In this document: positions 54,995 to 64,000 of the stretch, in pieces | Numbering within the stretch: position 1 is the first letter of the stretch | How the letters are laid out: every line of letters begins with the position of its first letter | From: Stereum hirsutum FP-91666 SS1 | Taxonomy: Eukaryota; Basidiomycota; Agaricomycetes; Russulales; Stereaceae | Direction: 5' to 3' | Assembly (NCBI RefSeq): GCF_000264905.1 | Contig: NW_006763141.1 | Coordinates: 897,735-961,734 of the forward strand | DNA length: 64,000 bases | Translations under genes and position numbers: made by a program | Notes under the pieces: model-generated | What the model was told of the DNA's origin: nothing | What the model saw: the letters and a program-made list of their open reading frames with translations, nothing else | The model's database searches: none

Positions 54995-56377
54995 CTACTT
55001 ACTAATGCGATCGACATAGTTCGTCCACAACGTCGCCCCTCGCTCATAAGACCCAACCTCATCCACGATTGGCATCCCCACTCCGACATTCTCGAACTTC
55101 ACTCTCACCTGCTCGATCTTCTCCGCATTGACCGCATCCGCCAACCCCACCAACCTCAAAGTCTTGAACTCGGTCAACAATCCCTCCCTCTTCGCCCTCA
55201 GCACGCTCTTCGGGAATGCCTGCGTCGTCGAATTTTCCGAGTCCGGAACCACAGACGCTCGCAGAACGATAGTGGAGAGGGAGTTGTGTGGTTGGCTAGG
55301 ACCGCTGCCCTGTTGGACGCCGAGACGAGGGAGGTCGAGGCCAAGCCACTGGAGGTTGGGAAGACAGTCGATGACGGACCATACGTCGAACGCGGGACCC
55401 GAGTGGGCGAGGTGAGTTATAGAGGCGAAGGAGTGTTTGGCAGTATGGTCATGGATGGATGCGCGAAGAATGGGTAGTTGATTGGTGCCACGCCACCGAG
55501 ACAGCCGTGCGGTAAGACTTCGAAGCGATGGGATCTGCCAATCCGTCATCCCCCGCACGTACTCGCCACAGTCGAGCGTATGGAGACCGGTAGGAGGAGA
55601 GGCGGCTGGCCAGCTGAACGTTTTGTGTGCTGAAACGACCCTGTGGAGCTCCGGCTGCAAGTCCGCCAACGAATCCCACTCGTCTCCATCCCCATTCCAA
55701 TCCAAATCCGCCATGACTCCAAATGGGGGAGCCGGCTCCCGCAACCCGGCAAACCTACACACCTCGAGCTTGGGTAATCGCTGTACGAGCGTCTCTGCCT
55801 CGTCAGCACACACAGCCATCTGCCCCAACAGCTCCAGACGGCGCAATCTTGGCCCAGGCGTCGTCGCGATGGATTGAAGGAGTGTTGTAGGTGCATCAAA
55901 GTAGCTGGACTCGATGATGGGGATTGATGAGCGGTCGGGGACGAAGTGGTATGGAATAACGAGGGAGCAGATGAGGACTTCGAGGTTGGGGCAGGCGGGG
56001 AGGAGGCCCCAGAGGGTGTTTTTGCCCCAGGACCAGCCGTCGTGCGAATGGTTCTCGGAACCGAGATCAATGTCGAGGCGACGAACGTACCAGCCTCGCG
56101 TGGTGTCGTCTTCTTTGCGCTGAAGCTGCTGGAGGACGGGCCAGAGGTGGAAGTAAGAACGGATGACTACGATTTCGTAGAGGAACTGGTCGGTGACGGA
56201 GTGGAATTCTTTGGATACGAGGCTGAGGGCACGTTTGAGCGCGTAAGAGTCGTATATCTCGCCGTAAACAGCGGCACGCGACTCATTGAGGATGTTATCG
56301 AGGTCGGTGTCAAAGGCAAAGGGAAGACGAGTGGCCTCGCGGATGACCTGACGAACGATTTCGGATGGAAGTTGCAT
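54995..56377 (-). CDS. F-box-like protein
   Basis: Single-exon gene; start chosen at ATG 56375-56377 (MQLPSEIVRQVIREAT) because TATAAA lies about 90 bp upstream in sense. The frame stays open to 56545, but that part reads like leader sequence. About 460 residues. The N-terminus MQLPSEIVRQVI is an F-box-like start. Then come the family block YALKRALSLVSKEFHSVTDQ, FLYEIVVIRSYFHLWPVLQQ, YVRRLDIDLGS, GLLPACPNLEVLIC and repeated LRRLELLGQ-type leucine-rich elements. A Pro/Gly loop GLREPAPPFG follows. Likely SCF adaptor or orphan F-box-like protein. Paralogous to the next gene upstream (shared KRALSL, FLYE, VRRLDIDL, LLPACPNL/LIPACPHL). Confidence 0.75.
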   Translation of the reverse strand: MQLPSEIVRQVIREATRLPFAFDTDLDNILNESRAAVYGEIYDSYALKRALSLVSKEFHSVTDQFLYEIVVIRSYFHLWPVLQQLQRKEDDTTRGWYVRRLDIDLGSENHSHDGWSWGKNTLWGLLPACPNLEVLICSLVIPYHFVPDRSSIPIIESSYFDAPTTLLQSIATTPGPRLRRLELLGQMAVCADEAETLVQRLPKLEVCRFAGLREPAPPFGVMADLDWNGDGDEWDSLADLQPELHRVVSAHKTFSWPAASPPTGLHTLDCGEYVRGMTDWQIPSLRSLTARLSRWRGTNQLPILRASIHDHTAKHSFASITHLAHSGPAFDVWSVIDCLPNLQWLGLDLPRLGVQQGSGPSQPHNSLSTIVLRASVVPDSENSTTQAFPKSVLRAKREGLLTEFKTLRLVGLADAVNAEKIEQVRVKFENVGVGMPIVDEVGSYERGATLWTNYVDRISK

Positions 56378-56462
56378 AGGAGAGTGAGGATGCGGACGAT
56401 GGGTGGATGTTGACGGGGGGATAGACGTGTCAGCGGGGACCAGCCGCGATGGACGCTTGAGG

Positions 56463-56468
56463 AATTTA
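56463..56468 (-). promoter_or_regulatory. TATA box of the F-box-like gene
   Basis: TATAAA in sense orientation, about 90 bp before the ATG at 56377. Supports that start over the ATG at 56545. Confidence 0.5.
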
Positions 56469-56655
56469 TACAGATCGGAAAAACGAGAGTGAGGCGACTG
56501 TGGCGGTGCTCGGAGGACTATGTGGCGCAGGCGGCTGCACCTCACTGTACGCGGCGGAGACGATTATGCGGTCGCGGATCTTAGAAATGAAAGGAAGTCC
56601 GAATCCAGTCGGGCGTAAAGGAAGTCGTTTCGCTGTTATGAGGAATTGATGTGGG

Positions 56656-58586
56656 TCACAGAAGTTCGTTCATCCAGTCCTCCCACTCAATGACCATCGG
56701 TTCTGCCTCTGCGGAGTTATCGCTTTGCGAGGCGAGGGGCTCCGAGGCCATACTCTCGATAGAAGCTTGGAGCTCGTTATCTGCGAAAGGAAATGTAGAA
56801 AGATTTGCGCCGAGGTTGAGTTGCGCCAAGGTAAGTTTACCGTCGTATGCAACGTGGGTAGTTCCTGAACTCGACGGCGTATTGGGTGATGATAAAAAGT
56901 CCTTTATGAAGTCAGAGAGGACCGAATCGAGACGTTCGACATCGGGGGATTCAAGATGTACAGAATTCCCAAGTTCAAGTCGACGACGTTTGGAGGGTGC
57001 CATACGGTCACTTGTTACGGAGGGGTTGAATGGACTAGCGATGGTCCCCGATGGTCTAGGTTCAGCTGATGAACTGCCTGACGGACGGGAGAACAGGCTA
57101 GACGAAGTGGATGGGAGTGAAACCGGTTTGGCAGGTCGACGATTGTTCGATGACATGGTAGGGACACTGCGGCTTGCGGCCTTCGAACCTGAGGCATACG
57201 ACGAATGAGTTCCACAAAGCGAAATACATAAGTGATCGACTCACGAATTCTACTGCTCACAGAGCGTGTGCCATACAAACGACCATAGCTGTGGTACGGT
57301 AAAGGGCCGCTATAGGGGTGAAATTCGATTCCATGTTTGGGAAACTCTTCCTCGTACCAGTACCCGCTTGCGAAACCGTGGAGTTGGACATATTTAAGCG
57401 CAGGTAAGAATCCGATACGAACGGATTCTGCGATATCTGCCCACAATGTAGAGTTTGCAAAAGGCCGCGTACTGTCAAGTGCGCATATCGTAACACTTGC
57501 TAGATGATCATGTTTTGCGTGGGCGCGGGCACCGTCGATGTACGCGCCCGGCGCTCTGCGGAAATAGAGTTCCTCCAGCAGAGGAAGTTCGGCGAGCAAC
57601 GGCCAGATGTCAAGGCTGTCTTCAGTAACTTGAACATCATAAAAGAATGAACGCAGAGACGCTTGGCTTGGAAGGAGACAAAGTCGCAGGAAATCTAGTC
57701 TTTCGGCCATAGAGTCGTCATCAAGTGGTTTCATGACAATATAACGCAGGGAATTTAATTGTTCCTCCAGAAGACATTGCGAGACAAGTTCCTCTGTGTG
57801 AAGTTTTGGCAAGAGTGGTGAATTTGGCGGGGGCATAGGTTCCGGGGGCCATTGAGTGCTATGGACAAAGCGAGGGTCCGTAGAGATGTCCAGCGGCCAG
57901 TCGATGTGCATGCCTGGGAACTCTAGCGTTGTGGCGGAAGCGCCAGGGATTCTGAGGACTTCGAGGGAAGGAAAGGGGTACTCAAGGAAGTGGATAACAT
58001 CGTCGTCGACGGGAACGATATTTCCCATAAGTTCCAGGCGACGAAGGGTTTGAGCGCAGCAAGTAGCTATGGTCATAAGTAGAGCCTCTCTTGGGGATAA
58101 CCAAAGGCTACGCCGAAAGACGGGCTCTCCAAGCGGACGCCATTCGACGATATTCGCAATGATGATAGCCAGATGTGGGCAGGCGGGTATCAATCCCCAG
58201 AACGAGTACATGCCCATCGCGGCTTCATGTCCTTGAATGCCATCGTTGATCTGAAGATCAATATCCAGGCGACGTACGTAGACACCTGGACGACACCTGG
58301 CGGTTGGGCTTCGATGTTTGAGTCGTTCTAGAAGTGACGGGATCGAGTTGTAAGACCGCAAGATAATGAACTCGTATAGGAATTCATCAATCATGTAATA
58401 GAAGCGCTTGCACGTAAGGCTGAGAGCTCGTTTGGTGGCAAGAGATTTATACATCATTTTCGACGTCTCTAGCCTGTCCTCCTGGAATGTTGCTTCATAG
58501 GAAGTGTCGAATAACTGTGGTGCATGTGTTGCGTGGCGGATGATGTCGCGCAGAAGTTCGGTAGGGAGTGCTATGAGTCGAGACAT
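56656..58586 (-). CDS. F-box-like protein with C-terminal extension (possible fusion)
   Basis: Start ATG 58584-58586 (MSRLIALPTELLRDIIRHAT). Exon 1 (57245-58586) is an F-box-like protein paralogous to its neighbour: TKRALSLTCKRFYYMIDEFL, YEFIILRSYNS, YVRRLDIDLQ, GLIPACPHLAIII and TLRRLELMGNIVP, plus leucine-rich elements. A consensus 56-bp intron (57189-57244, GTGAGT...CTCAG) joins in frame to exon 2 (56656-57188). Exon 2 encodes a different region: basic SKAASRS, Ser/Pro-rich RPAKPVSLPSTSSSLFSRPS, a nuclear-localisation-like SKRRRLELG, then VERLDSVLSDFIKDFLSS and an acidic end MVIEWEDWMNELL. Total about 624 residues. Alternatively exon 2 is a separate gene starting at ATG 57156, and the F-box gene reads through to a stop at 57015. 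Confidence 0.7.
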
Positions 58587-59035
58587 GTGCCGAGGTCAGG
58601 TTAGCTGGAGTAGGGTGAGTGGTGTGTTCGACTGTTTGAGACGACCAAACCTGGCAGGTTTGGTCGAAGTTTGTCGAAGGGTCGCTAGCGTGAGAAATCT
58701 CACGGCATCAACAAAACAGACACAAGCACGTGACATACTGTGAGACGAGTTATGTGGCGTTGTGGCGGCGAAACTTGAGGACTTCCTCCCTTCGAACATC
58801 TTCACCCAGAATTTCTCAATTTCTCAATAGATCATTCTCCCCAATTGTAACATCGAGTCCCAATATTTTGCGGTGAGATACATGGATACCTCGGATGAGT
58901 TTGCTGAGGATCCTTGACAGAATACTTGTCAAATACTTGTTATGACTCGGTCACTTGTTCAAAAGCCTGAGAGTGGTCGCTGGTATCTTCCGCCGTTGAT
59001 TATCTCCTTTCGACCCCTTCGAGTGTGTCTATCCC
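58587..59035. other. Divergent promoter region
   Basis: 450 bp between the F-box-like gene (minus) and the dehydrogenase gene (plus). A CAAACC/TGGTCGA inverted patch (ACCAAACCTGGCAGGTTTGGT, minus its last base) lies near 58647-58667. No coding signal. Confidence 0.4.
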
Positions 59036-60141
59036 ATGGATCTTGATTTGCGCGGCGTGCATGTTCTCGTCACTGGTACTGTCTTCTCCAATCATTCGTC
59101 GCCTTTCATCCTAACATCCAAGCATTACATGGATAGGCGCGGGTGGCGGTATAGGACTCGAAGCAACTCGCATCTTCCTTGGTAAGTTCCTTGTTTCGCT
59201 TGACCATTCAGTGTTTCTACAGCACTCGTTCATCCATCTTTCTCTCTTTATTACCCAAAGAGCAAGGCGCAAACGTTACAGCCCACTACCGCTCTTCCGA
59301 TGCGACGCTCCTCCCCCTTTTCGCCACCTATGGCCTCACCCGCATCCGTCTCGTACAAGCCGACCTCTCTTCGGAGCCCGCAGTCATCTCCCTCTTCTCC
59401 TCAAAGAATATCGAAAGCTTTGGGCCTGTCGAAATAGCCGTTGTGAACCACGGGGCGTACGTCGATAAGCATGTTTTCGTGAAAGATATGTCGCTGGCGC
59501 AGTGGGAGAAGACAATGAGTAACAACTTGACGTCCTCCTTCTTGGTCGTGAGGGAGTATCTTAAAGGGCTTGAGAAAGGTATTAGTGTGAGTGCTGGGAT
59601 GGGTACGAGGTTTGGGGACAGGGCGGCGATCACGCTGGTGGGAAGCACGGCGGGGAAGTTTGGAGAGGCGAGGCATACAGATTATTCGGCTAGTAAAAGT
59701 GGTACGAACCTTTTCGATCTCACTCGGTTGAGGATTGCGCAGGACACTGAGATGTAATGCTTCGGCGCTCAGCGATGATGTACGGCTTCACGATGTCGCT
59801 CAAGAATGAGATAGTCAAGATCGCTCCTCGGGGACGAGTCAATTGTGTTGCACCTGGATGGACGAAGACGCCAATGGCAGCTGCGGGGATGAAGGATCCA
59901 ACCCAAGTCGGCATGGCGCTAGCGTAAGTGTAAATATCGATCCTGCTCGAGCCACTTTGCTTATTTCACGCCACGGGTGTACACACACAGGACGACACCG
60001 CTCAAGAAGATCGCTGAGCCCGCAGATGTCGCGAATCAGATCGTGTTGCTGTCATCAGCCAAGGTATCAGGCCATGTTACTGGGCAATGCGTGATGGTCG
60101 AAGGAGGAATGGAGGGAAGGTTGTTGAACCCACCAGCTTAG
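59036..60141 (+). CDS. Short-chain dehydrogenase/reductase
   Basis: Rossmann-fold NAD(P)-dependent oxidoreductase. Start ATG 59036 (MDLDLRGVHVLVTGAGGGIG). Five exons; introns at 59076-59136, 59182-59260, about 59699-59778 and about 59927-59990; phases close; roughly 290 residues. Motifs: TGAGGGIG cofactor loop, VTAHYRSS, AVVNHGAYVDKHVF (variant of NNAG, with His for the second position), LVGSTAGKFGEARHTDYSAS with catalytic Ser and YxxxK (YSASK split by an intron), then RGRVNCVAPGWTKTPMA and SGHVTGQCVMVEGGM. Ends LLNPPA. Classical SDR; substrate unknown. The intact catalytic triad suggests an active enzyme. Confidence 0.88.
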
Positions 60142-60614
60142 ACCAGTTCGATTCCAACATGTCCTATGTAAATATTGGGGTATTGAGGTATCTGGTCGTG
60201 CGTTTTCCTGTGGCAAAATTTGCATAGTGCTTTCTCCTCATCGTTCTGTTTGGTTGAAGTTTTGGAGAGCGATTCACACTGCGACGTGAACAGACACCAG
60301 GACCAATAAATAATATTCCAGAACCACGGAGCAGGAACAAATAAAGATACCAGAACGAAAGCGAATATGCGATGGGTAGATGGATGGATGGATGGATGGT
60401 TGAGTGCGTGAGTAGTGTGTGTGACATGACCGACCATGAGTAAACGACAGAAAGCTATACTAGATAGCAGTCCCCGAGCGACTAGGAGGACATGAAAAGG
60501 AATGTTAAGACAACAGGATAAGAAGGCCGCAAGAGAAACGACGGTGGCGTTATGAAAAGGCGAATAAATAGGTCATGATCATGAAAATTGCATGTCCTTG
60601 AGCTCTTGCGACCT
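60142..60614. other. Tail-to-tail intergenic
   Basis: Convergent 3' ends of the dehydrogenase and chitinase genes. Contains a TGGA tetranucleotide microsatellite; no gene. Confidence 0.4.
60378..60400. repeat. TGGA tetranucleotide microsatellite
   Basis: Five tandem ATGG units between the convergent dehydrogenase and chitinase genes. Confidence 0.8.
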
Positions 60615-62186
60615 CTAAGCGACAGTGGCGGCAGGGAGGGCAGCCACGGCGTTAGTGAGGAATTCGAAGGGAGGGTCAACGGGGCCAGTGCTGGAAGGAG
60701 CAGCAGAAGCAGAGATGGGCGTAGGGCTGCTGGCGGCGGGGATGGCGAAGGCGGTGCCGCGGACGGCGCTGATCCAGGCAGCGTTGGCGTTGGGGTATTG
60801 CCAGACCATGACACCAGCGTTCCAATCTTTAGCAGCGGCCGTCGCGACACAGGTGGCGAGGGTGGCAGTGTCGACGAAGCCTATGGTCATAATGGTGGAT
60901 GTCAGTGAAAACGAAGCTTGAGAGTGAGGTGGAGATAAGGGTGTGCTTACCGTTGGTAGCGTCGGCGGCAGTGGCAGGCTTGCCAATAACGACTTTGTCC
61001 GAGTCGACACCGCTGGCGATGATCTCAAAGACGGAGGTCTCGGGCCAAGTGCTCGAAGAAGCGGTCAAGAGGCCATCGCACTGATCACCATGGAAGAAGA
61101 TAAGTTAGTCGAGAAAGGACAGAATATATATGATAATGGCACGCACGGTAGTGTACTCAGATGCGCCCTCTAAAGAAAGGAAGATCTTGTTAGCCAAAAG
61201 GAAGGTTATGAACCCTAGCAAAAATGTACTCACGGTTGTAGAACTGGATGTTGTACCAGTCGATGATGTCGCCGACGGACTGATGGACCTTGAGGTAACC
61301 CCCTCCGCCCCATTTGGTGCCGGGGGAGAACCAGGGAGCAAGAGGGGCATGGGTGACGATGTACGATCCTTGAGGAAGGAGAGTACGAAGTTGAGTGGTG
61401 AAAGTGATGAGCCAGTTCTCCGCGGTGCCAGTGCCGGCATCGAAGGCGGTCAAGTCCTCATAATCGACATCAATACCTAAACGTAGAGCAGGCAGATGAG
61501 AATCCATACTCTGCACTCTGTACAAGGATCGTTCGATCAAAGAACATACCATCCAAGTCGTTGTCCAAAACCCATTGTCCCATGGTGTTGGCAACAGTGG
61601 TGGCATCAGTGCCGGCAGTAGTAGCTGTGGTGACAAATAAACAGTCAGCTACTTCCGCTTCTTTCATGAGAATAGTGTAATCGTGTACTGACGTTGTTCA
61701 GTACCACCAAAGGCGGAGACGACAAGGCTGATTCCGGCCGCAGCGTAACTGGTTTTGATGGTGGTGCGCTGGTCAGCCGTAAGAGAAGCCCACTCGGTGG
61801 CCTGGTCGGCGGCTCCGCTGCTCAGCAAGAACGACATAGCACTGGTGACATCTTTCATGAGTATGATGTGGGTTAAATGATTATAGTGAAGACATACAAA
61901 ACATTATAACCCGTGAGGTCAGACGTAGCGGGAGGGCCGGTCTCGCCTGAGACCCATGCATCTCTAGAAAAAATACAATCAATTGTGTATTTCGCAAATG
62001 GCTGGTGAGGATATGAACGTACTGGTAGACAACAAAGTGAGGGGCAGCAGGGGTGGCGCGGCGCGAGACAGTGCGAGAAGCGATACTATAATCCGAAGGA
62101 GACCCGGCAAGGGGGATCGACACCGTGTTGTGAACTACGGAAAGGGCGCTAAGGAAAGCGGCCAAGCGAGTGAAGGTAGAAACCAT
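60615..62186 (-). CDS. Secreted GH18 chitinase
   Basis: Glycoside hydrolase family 18 enzyme cleaving chitin or chito-oligosaccharides, secreted; probably cell-wall remodelling or nutrition. Start ATG 62184-62186; signal peptide VSTFTRLAAFLSALSVVHNT. About eight short introns; near 400 residues. Mature protein: PAAPHFVVYQ (first barrel strand), FLLSSGAADQATEWASLTAD, GISLVVSAFGGTEQ (SxGG-like motif) and QWVLDNDLDG joined by an intron near 61550 to IDVDYEDL, completing the D-x-x-D-x-D-x-E active site. Then come THAPLAPWFSPGTKWGGGG, SVGDIIDWYNIQFYNQG, VVIGKPATAAD, NAGVMVWQYPNANAAWISAV and a Ser/Pro/Ala-rich tail without a carbohydrate-binding module. A TATATA element at about 62242-62247 lies 55-60 bp upstream. 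Confidence 0.9.
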
Positions 62187-64000
62187 GTTGAACGATGATT
62201 GTCTGAAAATGACAGTGGTTAGTGGATCGTTGCCGGGGGGGTATATAGATGTGCTGAGGAGCAGCTGAGAGCTTGGGTGCAGATCCAGAAAGCGAGTGGA
62301 GTTCTATTTTATACGTCTCGGACGAAGTGAGACGGGTCTCTTCATCAAAGTAGATTGTGAATAGAAATGAGGTATGATGCAGGAGAGCATGCACTCCATA
62401 CGACGAAGCACAAGAGACTCGAGCGTCAATGGGCAGGTTAGACGAGGGAGCATGTGAGTCTTCGGTTCGAGGGCGAGCGTAGAGTACCCTACCATGCGGA
62501 CAGCACGAACTCTCCGTCCTCCATCTGGGTCTTAGTACAAACATAGCTTTTTTGCTCACCCAAACTCAAAACTACTAGTCGTTGGCATGACTGCGGAGGC
62601 GAGTATTATTCTCAAAAAAAGTTCTGAGAGCTTATCCTCTGCATTCTCGAAGGAGAAGCCTGGGAGACACCGGCTTATCTCGAAGAAGTCCGTCTGTGAG
62701 AGAACATAGACATAAGCTTCTTGCAGCAGCGGGAAGGCCTGTCATTGCGAAGCTCAACGCTTCAAACGTCTGTCTCTGAATCATCTCGGGGCCGGGTAAG
62801 CAGTGCGTCTAGTGACGAAGGAGAATACCAAGGCAGGCTCTGCATCAATTGACCATCTGACAGACCTCAAGCGAGGCAGTGATGGATATGGCGAATAACG
62901 GTACACCCTTCTGTGAGCGCTGATTTAGGGCTGCACGCAAAATGAGTGAACAGTAGTCAAACAGTTTCAACGGCACCTACATCCATCCGTCTTTCTGCGC
63001 TAAATCGAAGAACGCTGCTGCATGTGGACGTCGCGGTGGTAAAGCCAATTCCAACCATCGCTGGCAATGCATCGCAGCGGGTGTGAGTACAGAAGCCAAT
63101 GGCCCTTAAGGGTTCATAGCCTGATACTGGTAGATTGCCCGACAAGGAATGAAAGAGAGACACTTGGCCACAGAGAGAAGCAGGAGGACGATAAGTCTCC
63201 ATATGACCGGGTCTCGGGACTGGAATCTCGGAATGACGACAGTGCAAAGATAACAACATACAAAGGGCTCCAACGGTATGAGAGAGCTCACCGTGCAGCT
63301 CGGGTATCGCTAGCAGCCCTCAGGCTCGAAGCAACGGCGACCTCGCGTTCGTCTATCATGACGATTGGGCGCTAGTGCGAGACAAGCGTCGTGATATATT
63401 CCACACGGGTCCATTGCCAATGACGATGGGCAGTGCATGTAGCAAATGTCTGGTGCAGTGTACGACCACATGAGAACGTCGTAGCGGCCTATTTTTGAGG
63501 GTCAAGACAAACCACATGGCGCCATCATGTTGAGTGCCGACCTTTGCATAGTCTTTGCATACTGGGAAATGTTGGCAAAAGCTGCTAGCGGACACGAGGT
63601 CGTTGATCCACGGTGATAATGGAAGCAAGACATCTCATAGATGACACTGTCAATAGAAAGCCAGGAGCTGCCCTTTCCACAATTGTGCGAGTGAAGGCGT
63701 AGAAGGTGTTGGTATGAAGTAAGGACGAAAGGATTGAAATATCGTGCGACGCTCTCCCGGCTCCGGACACGCCGGGGAATTCCGGTACTGCTCTATTTAA
63801 TTTCCGGGAGCACGGCGCACTTCATAGAACAATTCATTAACTTCGCGCGGAAGTTCGCCCCAACGAAGGTCTAAAGTGTGCAGATCCTGACATCCCGGAT
63901 GTGACGACGGAAAGCGATCAAATCTCTTCACGAGCCACAGAATGGCCGCACAGATCGTGCAGGCGTTCGACTCGTACTCAACTTGAACTCATCCGACCTG
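62187..64000. other. Right flank, no gene recognised
   Basis: The left end is the chitinase promoter (TATATA at 62242). Beyond that, 1.7 kb shows only short overlapping frames on both strands, none with a family signature or coherent splice structure. Confidence 0.4.
62242..62247 (-). promoter_or_regulatory. TATA box of the chitinase gene
   Basis: TATATA in sense orientation about 55-60 bp upstream of the ATG, next to a run of C in the sense strand. Confidence 0.5.

Noticed and set aside
1..64000. CRISPR arrays, bacterial operons, rRNA genes, telomeric repeats, autonomous transposons
   Set aside because: No regularly spaced repeats with unique spacers, no Shine-Dalgarno-type organisation, no rRNA-like sequence, no terminal telomere repeats, and no transposase or reverse transcriptase motifs seen on either strand.

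Overview
The window is nuclear DNA of a filamentous basidiomycete, most likely an Agaricomycete. The evidence is many short GT-AG introns of about 45-65 bp, families confined to or expanded in basidiomycetes (DUF6533 and DUF6534 seven-helix proteins, F-box/LRR-like proteins, a STE3-type pheromone receptor), fungal secreted proteins, and no bacterial gene organisation. Gene models below come from splicing by eye: frames were followed across consensus donors and acceptors and checked against remembered family signatures, so internal exon edges are hypotheses.

Left part (1-24 kb): a DUF6534 seven-helix protein, a His/Pro-rich protein, a short unrecognised gene, a DUF6533 receptor-like gene, a small C2H2 zinc-finger gene, a GT17 glycosyltransferase and an F-box/LRR protein. 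Next comes a roughly 3.5-kb direct tandem duplication (about 16.9-20.4 and 20.4-23.85 kb). Each unit carries a nearly identical DUF6533 gene. With the diverged copy at 7.8-9.8 kb this makes three DUF6533 paralogues on the same strand.

Middle (24-46 kb): a small single-pass membrane protein, mannose-6-phosphate isomerase with an apparent one-base frameshift, and a 4.3-kb gene-poor stretch ahead of a TATA-driven low-complexity gene. A cluster of three small inverted-repeat elements follows (34.9-35.9 kb), then a polytopic membrane protein, a many-exon DUR3-type urea transporter with several GATA sites upstream, and an aldo/keto reductase.

Right part (46-64 kb): an intron-containing tRNA-Pro with a decayed tRNA copy nearby, a six-cysteine small secreted protein, SRP9 divergent from a large disordered protein, a STE3-like receptor, two neighbouring F-box-like paralogues, a short-chain dehydrogenase and a secreted GH18 chitinase.

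The genes do not form one pathway. Recurring themes are membrane sensing (four orphan seven-helix proteins plus STE3), ubiquitin-adaptor-like F-box proteins, nutrient uptake (DUR3) and cell-wall or glycan chemistry (PMI, GT17, chitinase). I found no clearly new enzymatic or defence system. The most unusual signals are the nested inverted-repeat elements with a recurrent TCCGGACAAA motif, the tandem duplication with a conserved extra reading frame, and the PMI frameshift.
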